A stretch of 64,000 nt of DNA from an uncultured Ruminococcus sp. (GTDB taxonomy: Bacteria > Bacillota > Clostridia > Oscillospirales > Ruminococcaceae), in NCBI GenBank assembly GCA_910576995.1, contig CAJTLC010000002.1, forward strand, positions 62,001 through 126,000, written 5' to 3'. Of this stretch, positions 1 through 7,047 are shown piece after piece. The notes beneath the pieces are model-generated. The model saw only the letters and a program-made list of their open reading frames with translations, did not search any database and had not been told where the DNA came from. Position numbers and translations under genes: made by a program. Numbering within the stretch: position 1 is the first letter of the stretch; the number at the start of each line of letters is the position of its first letter.

Positions 1-80
1 CATTTTTCGACTTTTGTCAAGAGTTTTTGTTGTTTTTTGCCATTTAATGGAATTATACAACAGCCTTAAAAATGGAGTGT

Positions 81-104
81 GTCTGATTTTTATAAAAATC
101 AGAC
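81..104. repeat. 24-bp perfect palindrome
   Basis: A perfect inverted repeat (GTCTGATTTTT and its complement) lies in the gene-free stretch before the first gene. It lacks a T-run on either side, so it is not a clear terminator. It could belong to a gene left of the window. Nothing else recognisable was seen between 1 and 229. Confidence 0.5.
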
Positions 105-229
105 TAAAAGACATGAATCGAAAAAAGGTTTAGCAGATTATTAGATTTTATCAAATTGCGCGCAGTTTTTCATAAAATCAGCTTTTTTTGCGAAAAAATG
201 ACAAATATAGATAAATTCATAAATATATA

Positions 230-258
230 TTGACATATAAAAAGAAATAAAGTATAAT
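230..258 (+). promoter_or_regulatory. Sigma-A promoter of the Spo0A-like gene
   Basis: TTGACA at 230-235 and TATAAT at 253-258 are separated by 17 bp, a consensus match at every position. The predicted transcript starts near 265, leaving a leader of about 48 nt before the ATG at 313. Confidence 0.8.
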
Positions 259-312
259 AAAACTAATACGATTTTGCATAAAACTAATAAAAAATACAGG
301 AGAAAACATAAA

Positions 313-1029
313 ATGAACCCAAAATTTCTTATTGGAAACACACTTAATGGAAGCGGAAAGAATATTTCAAATCTTATCAGCCGATTTGGATTCGATACAA
401 AATGCTGCGGAAACAGTATAAAAATTATCTGCGATGAAGTTCAAAAAGATCGGTACGACGGAATTATTTTTTATGTAAGAAAATATAGTGAAGATACTTT
501 CGGACTGCTTAAAAAAATAATGGACGACAATCCCCAACTCAAAATATATGCGATCTCAATGATCAGATCTGACGCGGTCAAAGAAGAATTGCTGTCTATA
601 GGCATTCAAAAATGCCTTGATATCACAAGTACGCCTACTGAAATATATACTGCTATCGTTGAAGATCATATCATCGCTAACGAAAGAATCTATGTTCCCG
701 AGATAATAGATTATCTCTATAACAAGAAAATTCCATACGATCTGATAGGCTTCAATTATCTTGCTGTCGGCATAATGAAATGCATTGAAAATCCCTCTAT
801 CACAAATTCAAAAATGAAAACGACCCAAATGTATCCGGCGATAGCCAAAGCCTGCTCAACTTCATATGCCGCTGTTGAGCGCGGTCTGCGGAAGATCGCT
901 AAAATCGCTATGTTGAATAATATAAATTTTAACGGTACCGAAGATCCAAATCCAAACAAATTAACAGCCGGTAAAATGGTGATCGCGGCGGCTAAAGAAT
1001 ACAATTCGATCAAGAAATTGAGCGCTTAG
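313..1029 (+). CDS. Spo0A-like DNA-binding regulator with a degenerate receiver domain
   Basis: 238-residue cytoplasmic regulator. The C-terminal half (about residues 135-220) resembles the Spo0A effector domain: an IGFNYLAVGI helix, then MYPAIAKACSTSYAAVERGL, matching the 'LYPxIAxxxxTTxxxVERxIR' recognition helix region. The N-terminal 120 residues look like a response-regulator fold but lack the acidic pocket. The phospho-aspartate site (normally LLDxxMP) reads IIFYVRK, and the conserved Lys is absent (DITSTPTE). The ATG at 313 is chosen because AGGAG lies at 298-302; an in-frame ATG at 274 has no ribosome site. It is monocistronic behind its own strong promoter. The domain call is firm from the motif. 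That it acts without phosphorylation is inference. It need not control sporulation. Confidence 0.72.
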   Translation: MNPKFLIGNTLNGSGKNISNLISRFGFDTKCCGNSIKIICDEVQKDRYDGIIFYVRKYSEDTFGLLKKIMDDNPQLKIYAISMIRSDAVKEELLSIGIQKCLDITSTPTEIYTAIVEDHIIANERIYVPEIIDYLYNKKIPYDLIGFNYLAVGIMKCIENPSITNSKMKTTQMYPAIAKACSTSYAAVERGLRKIAKIAMLNNINFNGTEDPNPNKLTAGKMVIAAAKEYNSIKKLSA

Positions 1030-1100
1030 TTTTATGTGAAAAATATTAAAACTGCTTAATAGACGCGCCACGATTGTAAAATATCCAGTAATGCTGATGT

Positions 1101-1129
1101 AACTTTTGTGTTATGAACACACAAAAGTT
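1101..1129 (+). terminator. Hairpin downstream of the Spo0A-like gene
   Basis: AACTTTTGTGT pairs with ACACAAAAGTT around a short loop. Only a short T tract follows, so it is a weak terminator candidate or a transcript-end stabiliser. Confidence 0.35.
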
Positions 1130-1163
1130 TACTCGACCTGAGATTGTAACAACACTGATTATC

Positions 1164-1256
1164 TTAGAACCTGTCTTCACAAGATGCAGCGCACGTCTTT
1201 TCGGCAAAATTATGCTCGAAAATTCACACACTGATCTTGTGAAGACAGGTTCTTAA
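1164..1256. repeat. Palindromic MITE-like element, family A (short copy, inverted)
   Basis: The termini TTAGAACCTGTCTTCACAAG and its complement (1234-1256) form arms of about 22 bp. The interior, read on the minus strand, contains TTTTCGAGCATAATTTTG, which is also present in the longer copy at 10212-10378. This is therefore an internally deleted copy in opposite orientation. It holds no credible gene. Confidence 0.7.
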
Positions 1257-1276
1257 ATCTTTATTTGATGATTTAA

Positions 1277-1822
1277 TTATAATGCTGTTCCCTGATTCGG
1301 CACAAAAAAAGCCAACATATCGGCTTTTTCTATTGTAAGCAGCTGTATCTTTTTATCAATTCCACCTGCATAACCCGTCAAGCTTCCATTTGTACCAACA
1401 ACTCTGTGGCAAGGTATAATCAAAGAAATAGAATTGTGTCCTACCGCACCGCCAACCGCCTGTGCCGACATTTTTAAAACGCCCTTTTTCTTTGCAATTT
1501 TATTAGCAATTTCGCCATATGTCATTGTCTGCCCAAATGGAATTGTGAGCATGATTTCCCATACAGCTTTACGGAAAGAAGTTGTTTCCATTTTAAGCGG
1601 AGGTGTAAAATCGGGAGCTTTTCCGCTGAAATAAATATCGAGCCACTTTTTTGCTTTTTCAAAGACGGGCAAGGCTTTTTCCTCATAATTTTCAGGTAAT
1701 GTATCTCCAAAATATTTCTGACCGTCAAACCATAGCCCCGTAATTTCAATGCCATTGCTTGAAACTGTAATGCCGCCCAAAGGCGAATGATAGCGATAAA
1801 TATATGTCATAAAATTATTCAT
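1277..1822 (-). CDS. ogt: Methylated-DNA--protein-cysteine methyltransferase
   Basis: 181 residues. It is a suicide enzyme that removes alkyl groups from O6-alkylguanine (and O4-alkylthymine) in DNA onto its own cysteine. The active-site motif IIPCHRVVG is intact near residue 138, preceded by the helix-turn-helix region FGQTMTYGEIANKIA. A Ribonuclease-like N-terminal domain (YRYHSPLGGITVS) is present, so the length is normal for the Ogt/MGMT class. No good ribosome site precedes the ATG at 1822 or the alternative at 1810, so the start is uncertain by four residues. It is a single gene with its own promoter (1893-1921), divergent from the two-component system. Confidence 0.92.
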   Translation of the reverse strand: MNNFMTYIYRYHSPLGGITVSSNGIEITGLWFDGQKYFGDTLPENYEEKALPVFEKAKKWLDIYFSGKAPDFTPPLKMETTSFRKAVWEIMLTIPFGQTMTYGEIANKIAKKKGVLKMSAQAVGGAVGHNSISLIIPCHRVVGTNGSLTGYAGGIDKKIQLLTIEKADMLAFFVPNQGTAL

Positions 1823-1892
1823 TAAAATATGTGCTGGAATCTATTGATTCTCTCATGTTTCTGCGTTGCTTCGGAGTTTTTAGAACCAATTT

Positions 1893-1921
1893 ATTGTATC
1901 ACATAAAGTTCCAAAAGTCAA
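1893..1921 (-). promoter_or_regulatory. Promoter of ogt
   Basis: On the minus strand TTGACT (1921-1916) and TACAAT (1898-1893) are 17 bp apart. Only 11 bp separate it from the divergent promoter at 1933-1961, so the two could share regulation. Confidence 0.6.
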
Positions 1922-1932
1922 TAGATTACGAA

Positions 1933-1961
1933 TTGACTTTTTCGGATTTGTATGATATCAT
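1933..1961 (+). promoter_or_regulatory. Promoter of the Bce-type two-component genes
   Basis: TTGACT at 1933-1938 and TATCAT at 1956-1961 with a 17-bp spacer, upstream of the response regulator at 2055. Confidence 0.55.
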
Positions 1962-2054
1962 AAATTAGGGCAATGCTGTGTAAAGTTTATGCGATATTGA
2001 CTTGGAACTTGTCTCATATAGCAAATTCTTGCCCATAATCATAATAAGGAGCGA

Positions 2055-2732
2055 ATGAAATTGTATAGAATACTTATCACTGAGGACGATCCCACGATCT
2101 CTTCGCTTATGAAAAAACATCTCGAAAACTGGGGATACAACGTAAAAGCATCAAAAGAATTCCATAATGTCATTGGAGAATTTACCAATTTTGATCCTCA
2201 TATCGTACTTTTGGATGTCATGCTGCCATTTTACAACGGCTATCATTGGTGCAGCGAAATAAGAAAGTTTTCAGAAGTTCCAATTATTTTTATCTCTTCC
2301 GCAAACGATAATATGAATATCGTTATGGCTGTAAATATGGGAGGAGACGATTTCATTTCAAAGCCTATCGACCTGAACGTTATGACAGCAAAAATCCAGG
2401 CGATGCTGCGCCGTACTTACGATATGGGCGGAAAAATACCTGTTCTGGAACATAAAGGAGCAATTCTGAATCTCAATGATACCACTCTGCTGTATAACGG
2501 AAACGTTATTGAACTTACTAAAAATGAATTCCGAATTCTACAAACTCTCATGGAAAACAAAGGAAAAGTTGTCAGCCGGGATATGCTTATGAATAAGCTA
2601 TGGCAAATGGATTGCTATGTTGAAGAAAATACCCTTACAGTAAATGTAACAAGGCTTCGCAGAAAGATTGAATCCATAGGGCTGGAGAATTTTATAAAAA
2701 CAAAAATAGGGAGCGGGTATATTGTAGAATGA
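2055..2732 (+). CDS. OmpR-family response regulator, BceR-like
   Basis: 225 residues. The receiver domain (about 1-120) carries the acidic pair EDD near residue 11, the phospho-acceptor in LLDVMLPFYNGY (Asp near 54), a Ser in the switch position (IIFISS) and the Lys in ISKPID. The winged-helix domain (about 128-225) ends with TVNVTRLRRKIESIG and IGSGYIVE, typical of the OmpR/PhoB class. It sits immediately before a BceS-like kinase (ATGA overlap) and a BceAB-like transporter, the standard module for sensing and resisting cell-wall-active peptides. The probable target is the inverted repeat at 3878-3891. The antibiotic ligand cannot be read from sequence. Confidence 0.9.
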   Translation: MKLYRILITEDDPTISSLMKKHLENWGYNVKASKEFHNVIGEFTNFDPHIVLLDVMLPFYNGYHWCSEIRKFSEVPIIFISSANDNMNIVMAVNMGGDDFISKPIDLNVMTAKIQAMLRRTYDMGGKIPVLEHKGAILNLNDTTLLYNGNVIELTKNEFRILQTLMENKGKVVSRDMLMNKLWQMDCYVEENTLTVNVTRLRRKIESIGLENFIKTKIGSGYIVE

Positions 2733-3715
2733 AAAATTTTTTCGGTTATATCTGGCAATATCGCAGATCGTTTTTGATATTTTTATTATTTTCGGTGATT
2801 TTTGCAGTAATTTTATTTTTGTATGATTCGCACCCCGAAGCTGTGCTGTATGCATTTGCAATATGCGCCATAATAGGGCTGACTATCGCTCTATGCCGAT
2901 ATATTAGCTTTTGCAGAAAAAATCGGGAACTTCGGGAAATATATAACAATCTGCCGCTTATGACAGATAAGCTGCCTGATCCCGATAATGTTACGGAGAT
3001 GCAGCTTCATGAGATAATCAGGCGGCTTACAGAAAAAAACAGCGAAAATCTGACTCGCATCAAAAGTATCCAGCAGAATAATTCCGAATATTTCACGGTA
3101 TGGGTACATCAGATAAAAACGCCTATCTCCGCTATACAGATGATTCTTCAAATGGAAAATATAGAATTTGGGAGCGAAATTTCCACGGAACTTTTCAAAA
3201 TCGAACAGTACGCTGAAATGGCATTGAATTTTATTCGTCTTGACAGCGATTCCAACGATCTTGTTATCAGACGTTACGATCTGGATAAAATAATCAGGCA
3301 GGCTATCCGCAAATACGCTTCGGTATTTATCCGGCGCAAGATAAAAATCGACTATGAACCAATAAAAGCGCTCGTCATTACAGACGAAAAATGGCTTGAA
3401 TTCGTGATCGAGCAACTTCTTTCAAATGCCGTAAAATATACCGTGAAGGGCAGTGTGTCAATTCGTTTTGAAAACAATATTCTCTCTGTAAGAGATACCG
3501 GAATCGGCATTGCGCCCGAAGATCTTCCCCGAATATTCGAAAAAGGATTCACAGGCATGAGCGGACGCACAAACAGTAAATCCACGGGGCTTGGGCTTTA
3601 TCTCTGCAAAACAGTTTGCGATAAGCTTGGCCATAAGCTTTATGCCGAATCGGAAATTGGAAATGGAAGCTGTTTTTTCGTAGACCTATCGGAATATGCC
3701 GTGGACTTTGAATAG
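2729..3715 (+). CDS. Intramembrane-sensing histidine kinase, BceS-like
   Basis: 328 residues. Two closely spaced membrane helices (about 12-30 and 36-57) with almost no extracellular loop define the intramembrane-sensing class. These kinases sense through their partner ABC transporter rather than by binding a ligand. The H-box is VWVHQIKTPISAIQM (His near 132). N, G1 and G2 boxes follow (EQLLSNAVKYT, VRDTGIGIAPEDLPRIF, STGLGLYLC). The start codon overlaps the stop of the regulator by four bases. The TAG stop codon is the first base triplet of a palindromic element (3713-3796). The element therefore ends the reading frame, though the catalytic domain is complete. Confidence 0.9.
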   Translation: MKNFFGYIWQYRRSFLIFLLFSVIFAVILFLYDSHPEAVLYAFAICAIIGLTIALCRYISFCRKNRELREIYNNLPLMTDKLPDPDNVTEMQLHEIIRRLTEKNSENLTRIKSIQQNNSEYFTVWVHQIKTPISAIQMILQMENIEFGSEISTELFKIEQYAEMALNFIRLDSDSNDLVIRRYDLDKIIRQAIRKYASVFIRRKIKIDYEPIKALVITDEKWLEFVIEQLLSNAVKYTVKGSVSIRFENNILSVRDTGIGIAPEDLPRIFEKGFTGMSGRTNSKSTGLGLYLCKTVCDKLGHKLYAESEIGNGSCFFVDLSEYAVDFE

Positions 3716-3796
3716 ACCTCTTCGGAAACTAAAACGTGCTGGATGGCGCAAAAAAGACAAGACAGACGGTGCGTTTTAGTTTCCGAGGAGGTCTAA
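3713..3796. repeat. Palindromic MITE-like element, family C (short copy)
   Basis: TAGACCTCTTCGGAAACTAA at the left and its near-complement at the right enclose about 35 bp. The same termini (TAGACTTCCTCGGAA) bound a 158-bp copy at 60766-60923. The first three bases are the stop codon of the upstream kinase. In RNA it would fold to a strong hairpin separating the kinase from the transporter genes. Confidence 0.65.
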
Positions 3797-3877
3797 TAAT
3801 CAAAATCCGCATTCATAGATAAGCAGCATATATTTACAGCAACTGCACTTTTTCTCTATGAACACAAGTTATCAATG

Positions 3878-3891
3878 TGACAAAAATGTCA
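3878..3891. promoter_or_regulatory. Probable BceR-type operator
   Basis: TGACA-AAAA-TGTCA is a perfect inverted repeat with a 4-bp spacer, matching the known TNACA-N4-TGTAA layout bound by BceR-like regulators. A further TGTCAC half-site follows at 3909-3914. It lies about 70 bp upstream of the predicted transcript start of the transporter operon, a position suited to activation. Confidence 0.65.
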
Positions 3892-3922
3892 TGCAAATCA
3901 TTAAAATTGTCACAAGATTCGA

Positions 3923-3951
3923 TGTTCAGCCGCGTTCTTTCATGATATAAT
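3923..3951 (+). promoter_or_regulatory. Activator-dependent promoter of the Bce-type transporter
   Basis: A perfect TATAAT at 3946-3951 has a poor -35 sequence 17 bp upstream (TGTTCA). A weak -35 next to a regulator box is what a regulator-activated promoter looks like. The leader is about 200 nt. Confidence 0.5.
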
Positions 3952-4065
3952 TATTTCAGAAAGCAAACGACATGGGATCAAAGAGTTTGTTCAGGCTCTA
4001 AAACAGATCATGACAGCGCTCCAAAAAAATGTCTCTCCTTATCCAAAAAGTCTGTCCATGCTGTT

Positions 4066-4127
4066 GATCTGTTCTTCATTCAAGCAATTCATGCAGTTGC
4101 TTATCTGACTCGTTTGAAGAACAGATC
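4066..4127 (+). repeat. Compound hairpin in the leader of the Bce-type transporter
   Basis: GATCTGTTCTTCA at 4066-4078 pairs with TGAAGAACAGATC at 4115-4127. Within the loop GCAA and TTGC (4084-4100) pair again. It lies in the untranslated leader 21 bp before the ribosome site. No T-run follows, so it is not an intrinsic terminator. Its function is unknown. Confidence 0.45.
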
Positions 4128-4161
4128 GCGCTTTCATATTTAATTCATGGAGGTCATAAAA

Positions 4162-4926
4162 ATGGCGTTATTGGAAGTCGTAAATCTTGAAAAAATCTAT
4201 ACGGCAAGATTCGGCGGTAATCAGGTAAAAGCTCTCTCAAATGTCAACTTTTCCGTAGAATCGGGAGAATATGTCGCTGTAATGGGAGAATCCGGTTCAG
4301 GAAAAACCACGCTGCTGAATATTCTCGCTTCACTGGATAAGCCTACGAACGGCGAAATTTATCTTGACGGCAAACCGCTTTCGAAAATAAAAGAAAAGGA
4401 ACTCGCTTCCTTCCGCCGCCAAAATCTCGGATTTGTATTTCAGGATTTCAATCTTCTTGATACTTTCAGTCTTCGCGACAATATTTTTCTGCCGCTGGTG
4501 CTTTCGGGAAAGAAATTTGAAGAAATGCAAAAGAAAATGCTGCCTATTGCAAATCAGCTTGGCATAATGAATTTGCTGAATAAATTCCCCTACGAGGTTT
4601 CGGGCGGTCAGAAACAGCGAGCGGCAGTTGCAAGAGCCATTATAACGAACCCGCGTCTGATTCTCGCCGACGAACCTACAGGCGCGCTGGATTCCAAATC
4701 TACCGACAGTCTTCTGAACGTATTCAACGACATCAACCGTTCCGGACAGACAATAGTTATGGTTACTCACTCGTCACGCGCTGCAAGCCGTGCAGGCAGA
4801 GTAATGTTTATCAAGGACGGCGAGGTATTCCACCAGATATACCGCGGAAATTCCACCAATGAAGAAATGTATCATAAAATTTCCGACGCACTTACTCTTA
4901 TGGCTTCAGGCGGTGATGTAAGATGA
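4162..4926 (+). CDS. ABC transporter ATP-binding protein, BceA-like
   Basis: 254 residues. The motor subunit of a peptide-antibiotic sensing and resistance exporter. Walker A GESGSGKTT, Q-loop FQDFNLLD, signature VSGGQKQR, Walker B LILADEPTGALD and the H-loop THSSRA are all intact, in the order of the MacB/LolD/BceA class. The start at 4162 is chosen because GGAGG lies at 4149-4153; an ATG at 4147 overlaps that site. It overlaps the permease gene by four bases. It probably couples ATP hydrolysis to signalling through the kinase at 2729 as well as to target removal. Confidence 0.92.
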   Translation: MALLEVVNLEKIYTARFGGNQVKALSNVNFSVESGEYVAVMGESGSGKTTLLNILASLDKPTNGEIYLDGKPLSKIKEKELASFRRQNLGFVFQDFNLLDTFSLRDNIFLPLVLSGKKFEEMQKKMLPIANQLGIMNLLNKFPYEVSGGQKQRAAVARAIITNPRLILADEPTGALDSKSTDSLLNVFNDINRSGQTIVMVTHSSRAASRAGRVMFIKDGEVFHQIYRGNSTNEEMYHKISDALTLMASGGDVR

Positions 4927-6917
4927 TGTACCCACGCCTTGCTTTTGATAATATCCGCAAAAATGCGCGGACTTATATTCCGTATATCCTGACCTGCTCG
5001 TTTACCATAGCAATGTTCTATATAATGAAGTCGCTGTCTCTTAATAAGGGCATAGAAAACGTACAGGGCGGAAACACTATCTTGATGATGCTTGAACTCG
5101 GAACACATATCATAGCTATATTTGTGTGCATTTTCCTGTTTTATACAAACAGCTTTCTTATGAAAAACCGAAAAAAAGAATTTGGCGTCTTTAACATCCT
5201 CGGAATGGAAAAAAGGCACATTTCCAAGGTAGTCGGCTTTGAAAGCTTGTATGTTGCAATTATAAGCTTTGCGGCGGGAATTTTTATCGGTGTAATTCTT
5301 GATAAACTAATGTATATACTGATACTCAAGATTATGAAATCAGAAATTCCTTTAGGATTCTACATATCCCAAAAAGCAATATTAAGCACAATCATACTTT
5401 TCGGAATCCTGTTTACGCTTATATTCCTCAACTCACTAAGAATGATACATCTCTCAAAACCGATAGAACTGCTTAAAGGCGGAAATATCGGCGAAAAAGA
5501 ACCGAAAGCAAAATGGATTCTCGCATTAATGGGCGTTATCTGTCTCGGCGCGGGATATTATATCGCAGTAACCGTAAAGAATCCAATAAATGCTCTGACT
5601 CTGTTTTTTGTTGCGGTAATTCTTGTAATTTTAGGCACATATCTTGTTTTTACGGCGGGAAGTATCGCATTATTAAAAATATTAAAAGCCAACAAAAAAT
5701 ATTACTATAAAACCAATCACTTCATCAGCGTTTCAGGAATGATCTACAGAATGAAGCAGAATGCTGTTGGACTCGCAAATATCTGCATACTCTCGACGAT
5801 GGTACTTGTTACCCTTTCCCCTACCGTATCGATGATAGTGGGCGTTGAAGATATAATTATGCAGCGTTATCCGTATCAGCTTTCGTTTAATGCTTACAGC
5901 GTCGACGAAGAAAAATATCAGGGCATAGTTGACATTATAAACGAAACGGCAAAAGAAGAAAATATAGAGATAACAGAACAAGTGGTTTATTCGGATTTAC
6001 AGTTTTCTACATTGTATACAGGCGGCGATGAATTTTTCTTCAGCGATGATACAAGTGATATGAGTATGCTCAATAACGTTTATAATCTTAACTTTATAAC
6101 TGCAAAGGATTATTCAGCATTTATCGGCAAGGAAGTAACTTTGAAAGATGATGAAGTTATATTCTATTCTGATCGGGTAAAATATAATAAAGACAGCTTT
6201 AAACTGTTCGGAAAAACTTATAAAATTAAAGAACATACTGATAAATATATCCGCAATGGTCTTATGTCGTCAGATGTGTGCCCTTCTTTCGGAATTGTTA
6301 TAAAAGATATATCAATTTTAAAAGATTTGCAGAAAGAACAGGAGAATGTCTATAACGATGCATGCAGCAACATAGTTTCCTGCTGTAAGCTAAATATTGA
6401 CGGCGACGCCGAAACACAGATCGCACTTAATGACAAAATATGGGATAAAATGGAAAGCTACATTCATGAAAATGATATCTCATACTACACTGAATGCCGC
6501 GAAGCCGAACGCGATTCGGCATACGGACTCTATGGCGGACTCTTCTTCCTCGGAATGTTCCTTAGCGTATTATTTACCATCGCAGCCGTGCTTATCATTT
6601 ATTATAAGCAAATTTCAGAAGGATTTAATGATAAAAAGCGATTTGAAATTATGCATAAAGTCGGAATGAGCGAACATGAAGTTAAAAAATCAATTCATTC
6701 GCAGGTACTGACAGTATTTTTCCTCCCCCTGATAACGGCGGGTATACACACAGCCTTTTCGTTCCCAATGGTTAAAAAAATTCTTGCTATGATGCAGCTT
6801 ACAAACGTCAAACTTTTCGTGATCAGCAGTATATGCGTATTCCTTGCATTTGCAATTATATACGCAATAATATATTCAGCGACAGCGAAGATTTATTATA
6901 AAATCGTTAAGAAATAA
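4923..6917 (+). CDS. ABC transporter permease, BceB-like
   Basis: 664 residues. FtsX-like permease with about ten predicted membrane helices: four near the N terminus, a group at about 190-310, and three at the C terminus. A large extracellular domain of roughly 200 residues lies between about 320 and 530, the hallmark of BceB-type permeases and the part that senses peptide antibiotics. The start overlaps the ATPase stop (ATGA). It forms a functional unit with the ATPase at 4162 and the kinase at 2729. The substrate cannot be predicted; bacitracin-like peptides or lantibiotics are usual. Confidence 0.9.
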   Translation: MMYPRLAFDNIRKNARTYIPYILTCSFTIAMFYIMKSLSLNKGIENVQGGNTILMMLELGTHIIAIFVCIFLFYTNSFLMKNRKKEFGVFNILGMEKRHISKVVGFESLYVAIISFAAGIFIGVILDKLMYILILKIMKSEIPLGFYISQKAILSTIILFGILFTLIFLNSLRMIHLSKPIELLKGGNIGEKEPKAKWILALMGVICLGAGYYIAVTVKNPINALTLFFVAVILVILGTYLVFTAGSIALLKILKANKKYYYKTNHFISVSGMIYRMKQNAVGLANICILSTMVLVTLSPTVSMIVGVEDIIMQRYPYQLSFNAYSVDEEKYQGIVDIINETAKEENIEITEQVVYSDLQFSTLYTGGDEFFFSDDTSDMSMLNNVYNLNFITAKDYSAFIGKEVTLKDDEVIFYSDRVKYNKDSFKLFGKTYKIKEHTDKYIRNGLMSSDVCPSFGIVIKDISILKDLQKEQENVYNDACSNIVSCCKLNIDGDAETQIALNDKIWDKMESYIHENDISYYTECREAERDSAYGLYGGLFFLGMFLSVLFTIAAVLIIYYKQISEGFNDKKRFEIMHKVGMSEHEVKKSIHSQVLTVFFLPLITAGIHTAFSFPMVKKILAMMQLTNVKLFVISSICVFLAFAIIYAIIYSATAKIYYKIVKK

Positions 6918-6937
6918 ACTTACACATACACACTCCC

Positions 6938-6976
6938 AATTCCTCTTGCCCTTATGGGTGAGAGGAATTAAATTTT
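6938..6976 (+). terminator. Terminator of the Bce-type operon
   Basis: AATTCCTCT at 6938-6946 pairs with AGAGGAATT at 6961-6969, followed by AAATTTT. A moderate intrinsic terminator. Confidence 0.55.
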
Positions 6977-6979
6977 ATC

Positions 6980-7008
6980 TTGACAGTCAAGAGTTTTAGT
7001 GATATAAT
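6980..7008 (+). promoter_or_regulatory. Promoter of the dockerin amidase
   Basis: TTGACA at 6980-6985 and TATAAT at 7003-7008 with a 17-bp spacer, a full consensus promoter 40 bp before the start codon. Confidence 0.8.
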
Positions 7009-7047
7009 ATAAAATATCAATATCAGCTTTGAAAGGATTTGAAATAA

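Noticed and set aside
141..341. Minus-strand frame overlapping the Spo0A-like gene start
   Set aside because: Low-complexity hydrophobic translation across a promoter and A/T-rich DNA, no ribosome site.
1046..1231. Minus-strand frame across a palindromic element
   Set aside because: It lies within hairpin repeat sequence and has no ribosome site or recognisable protein.
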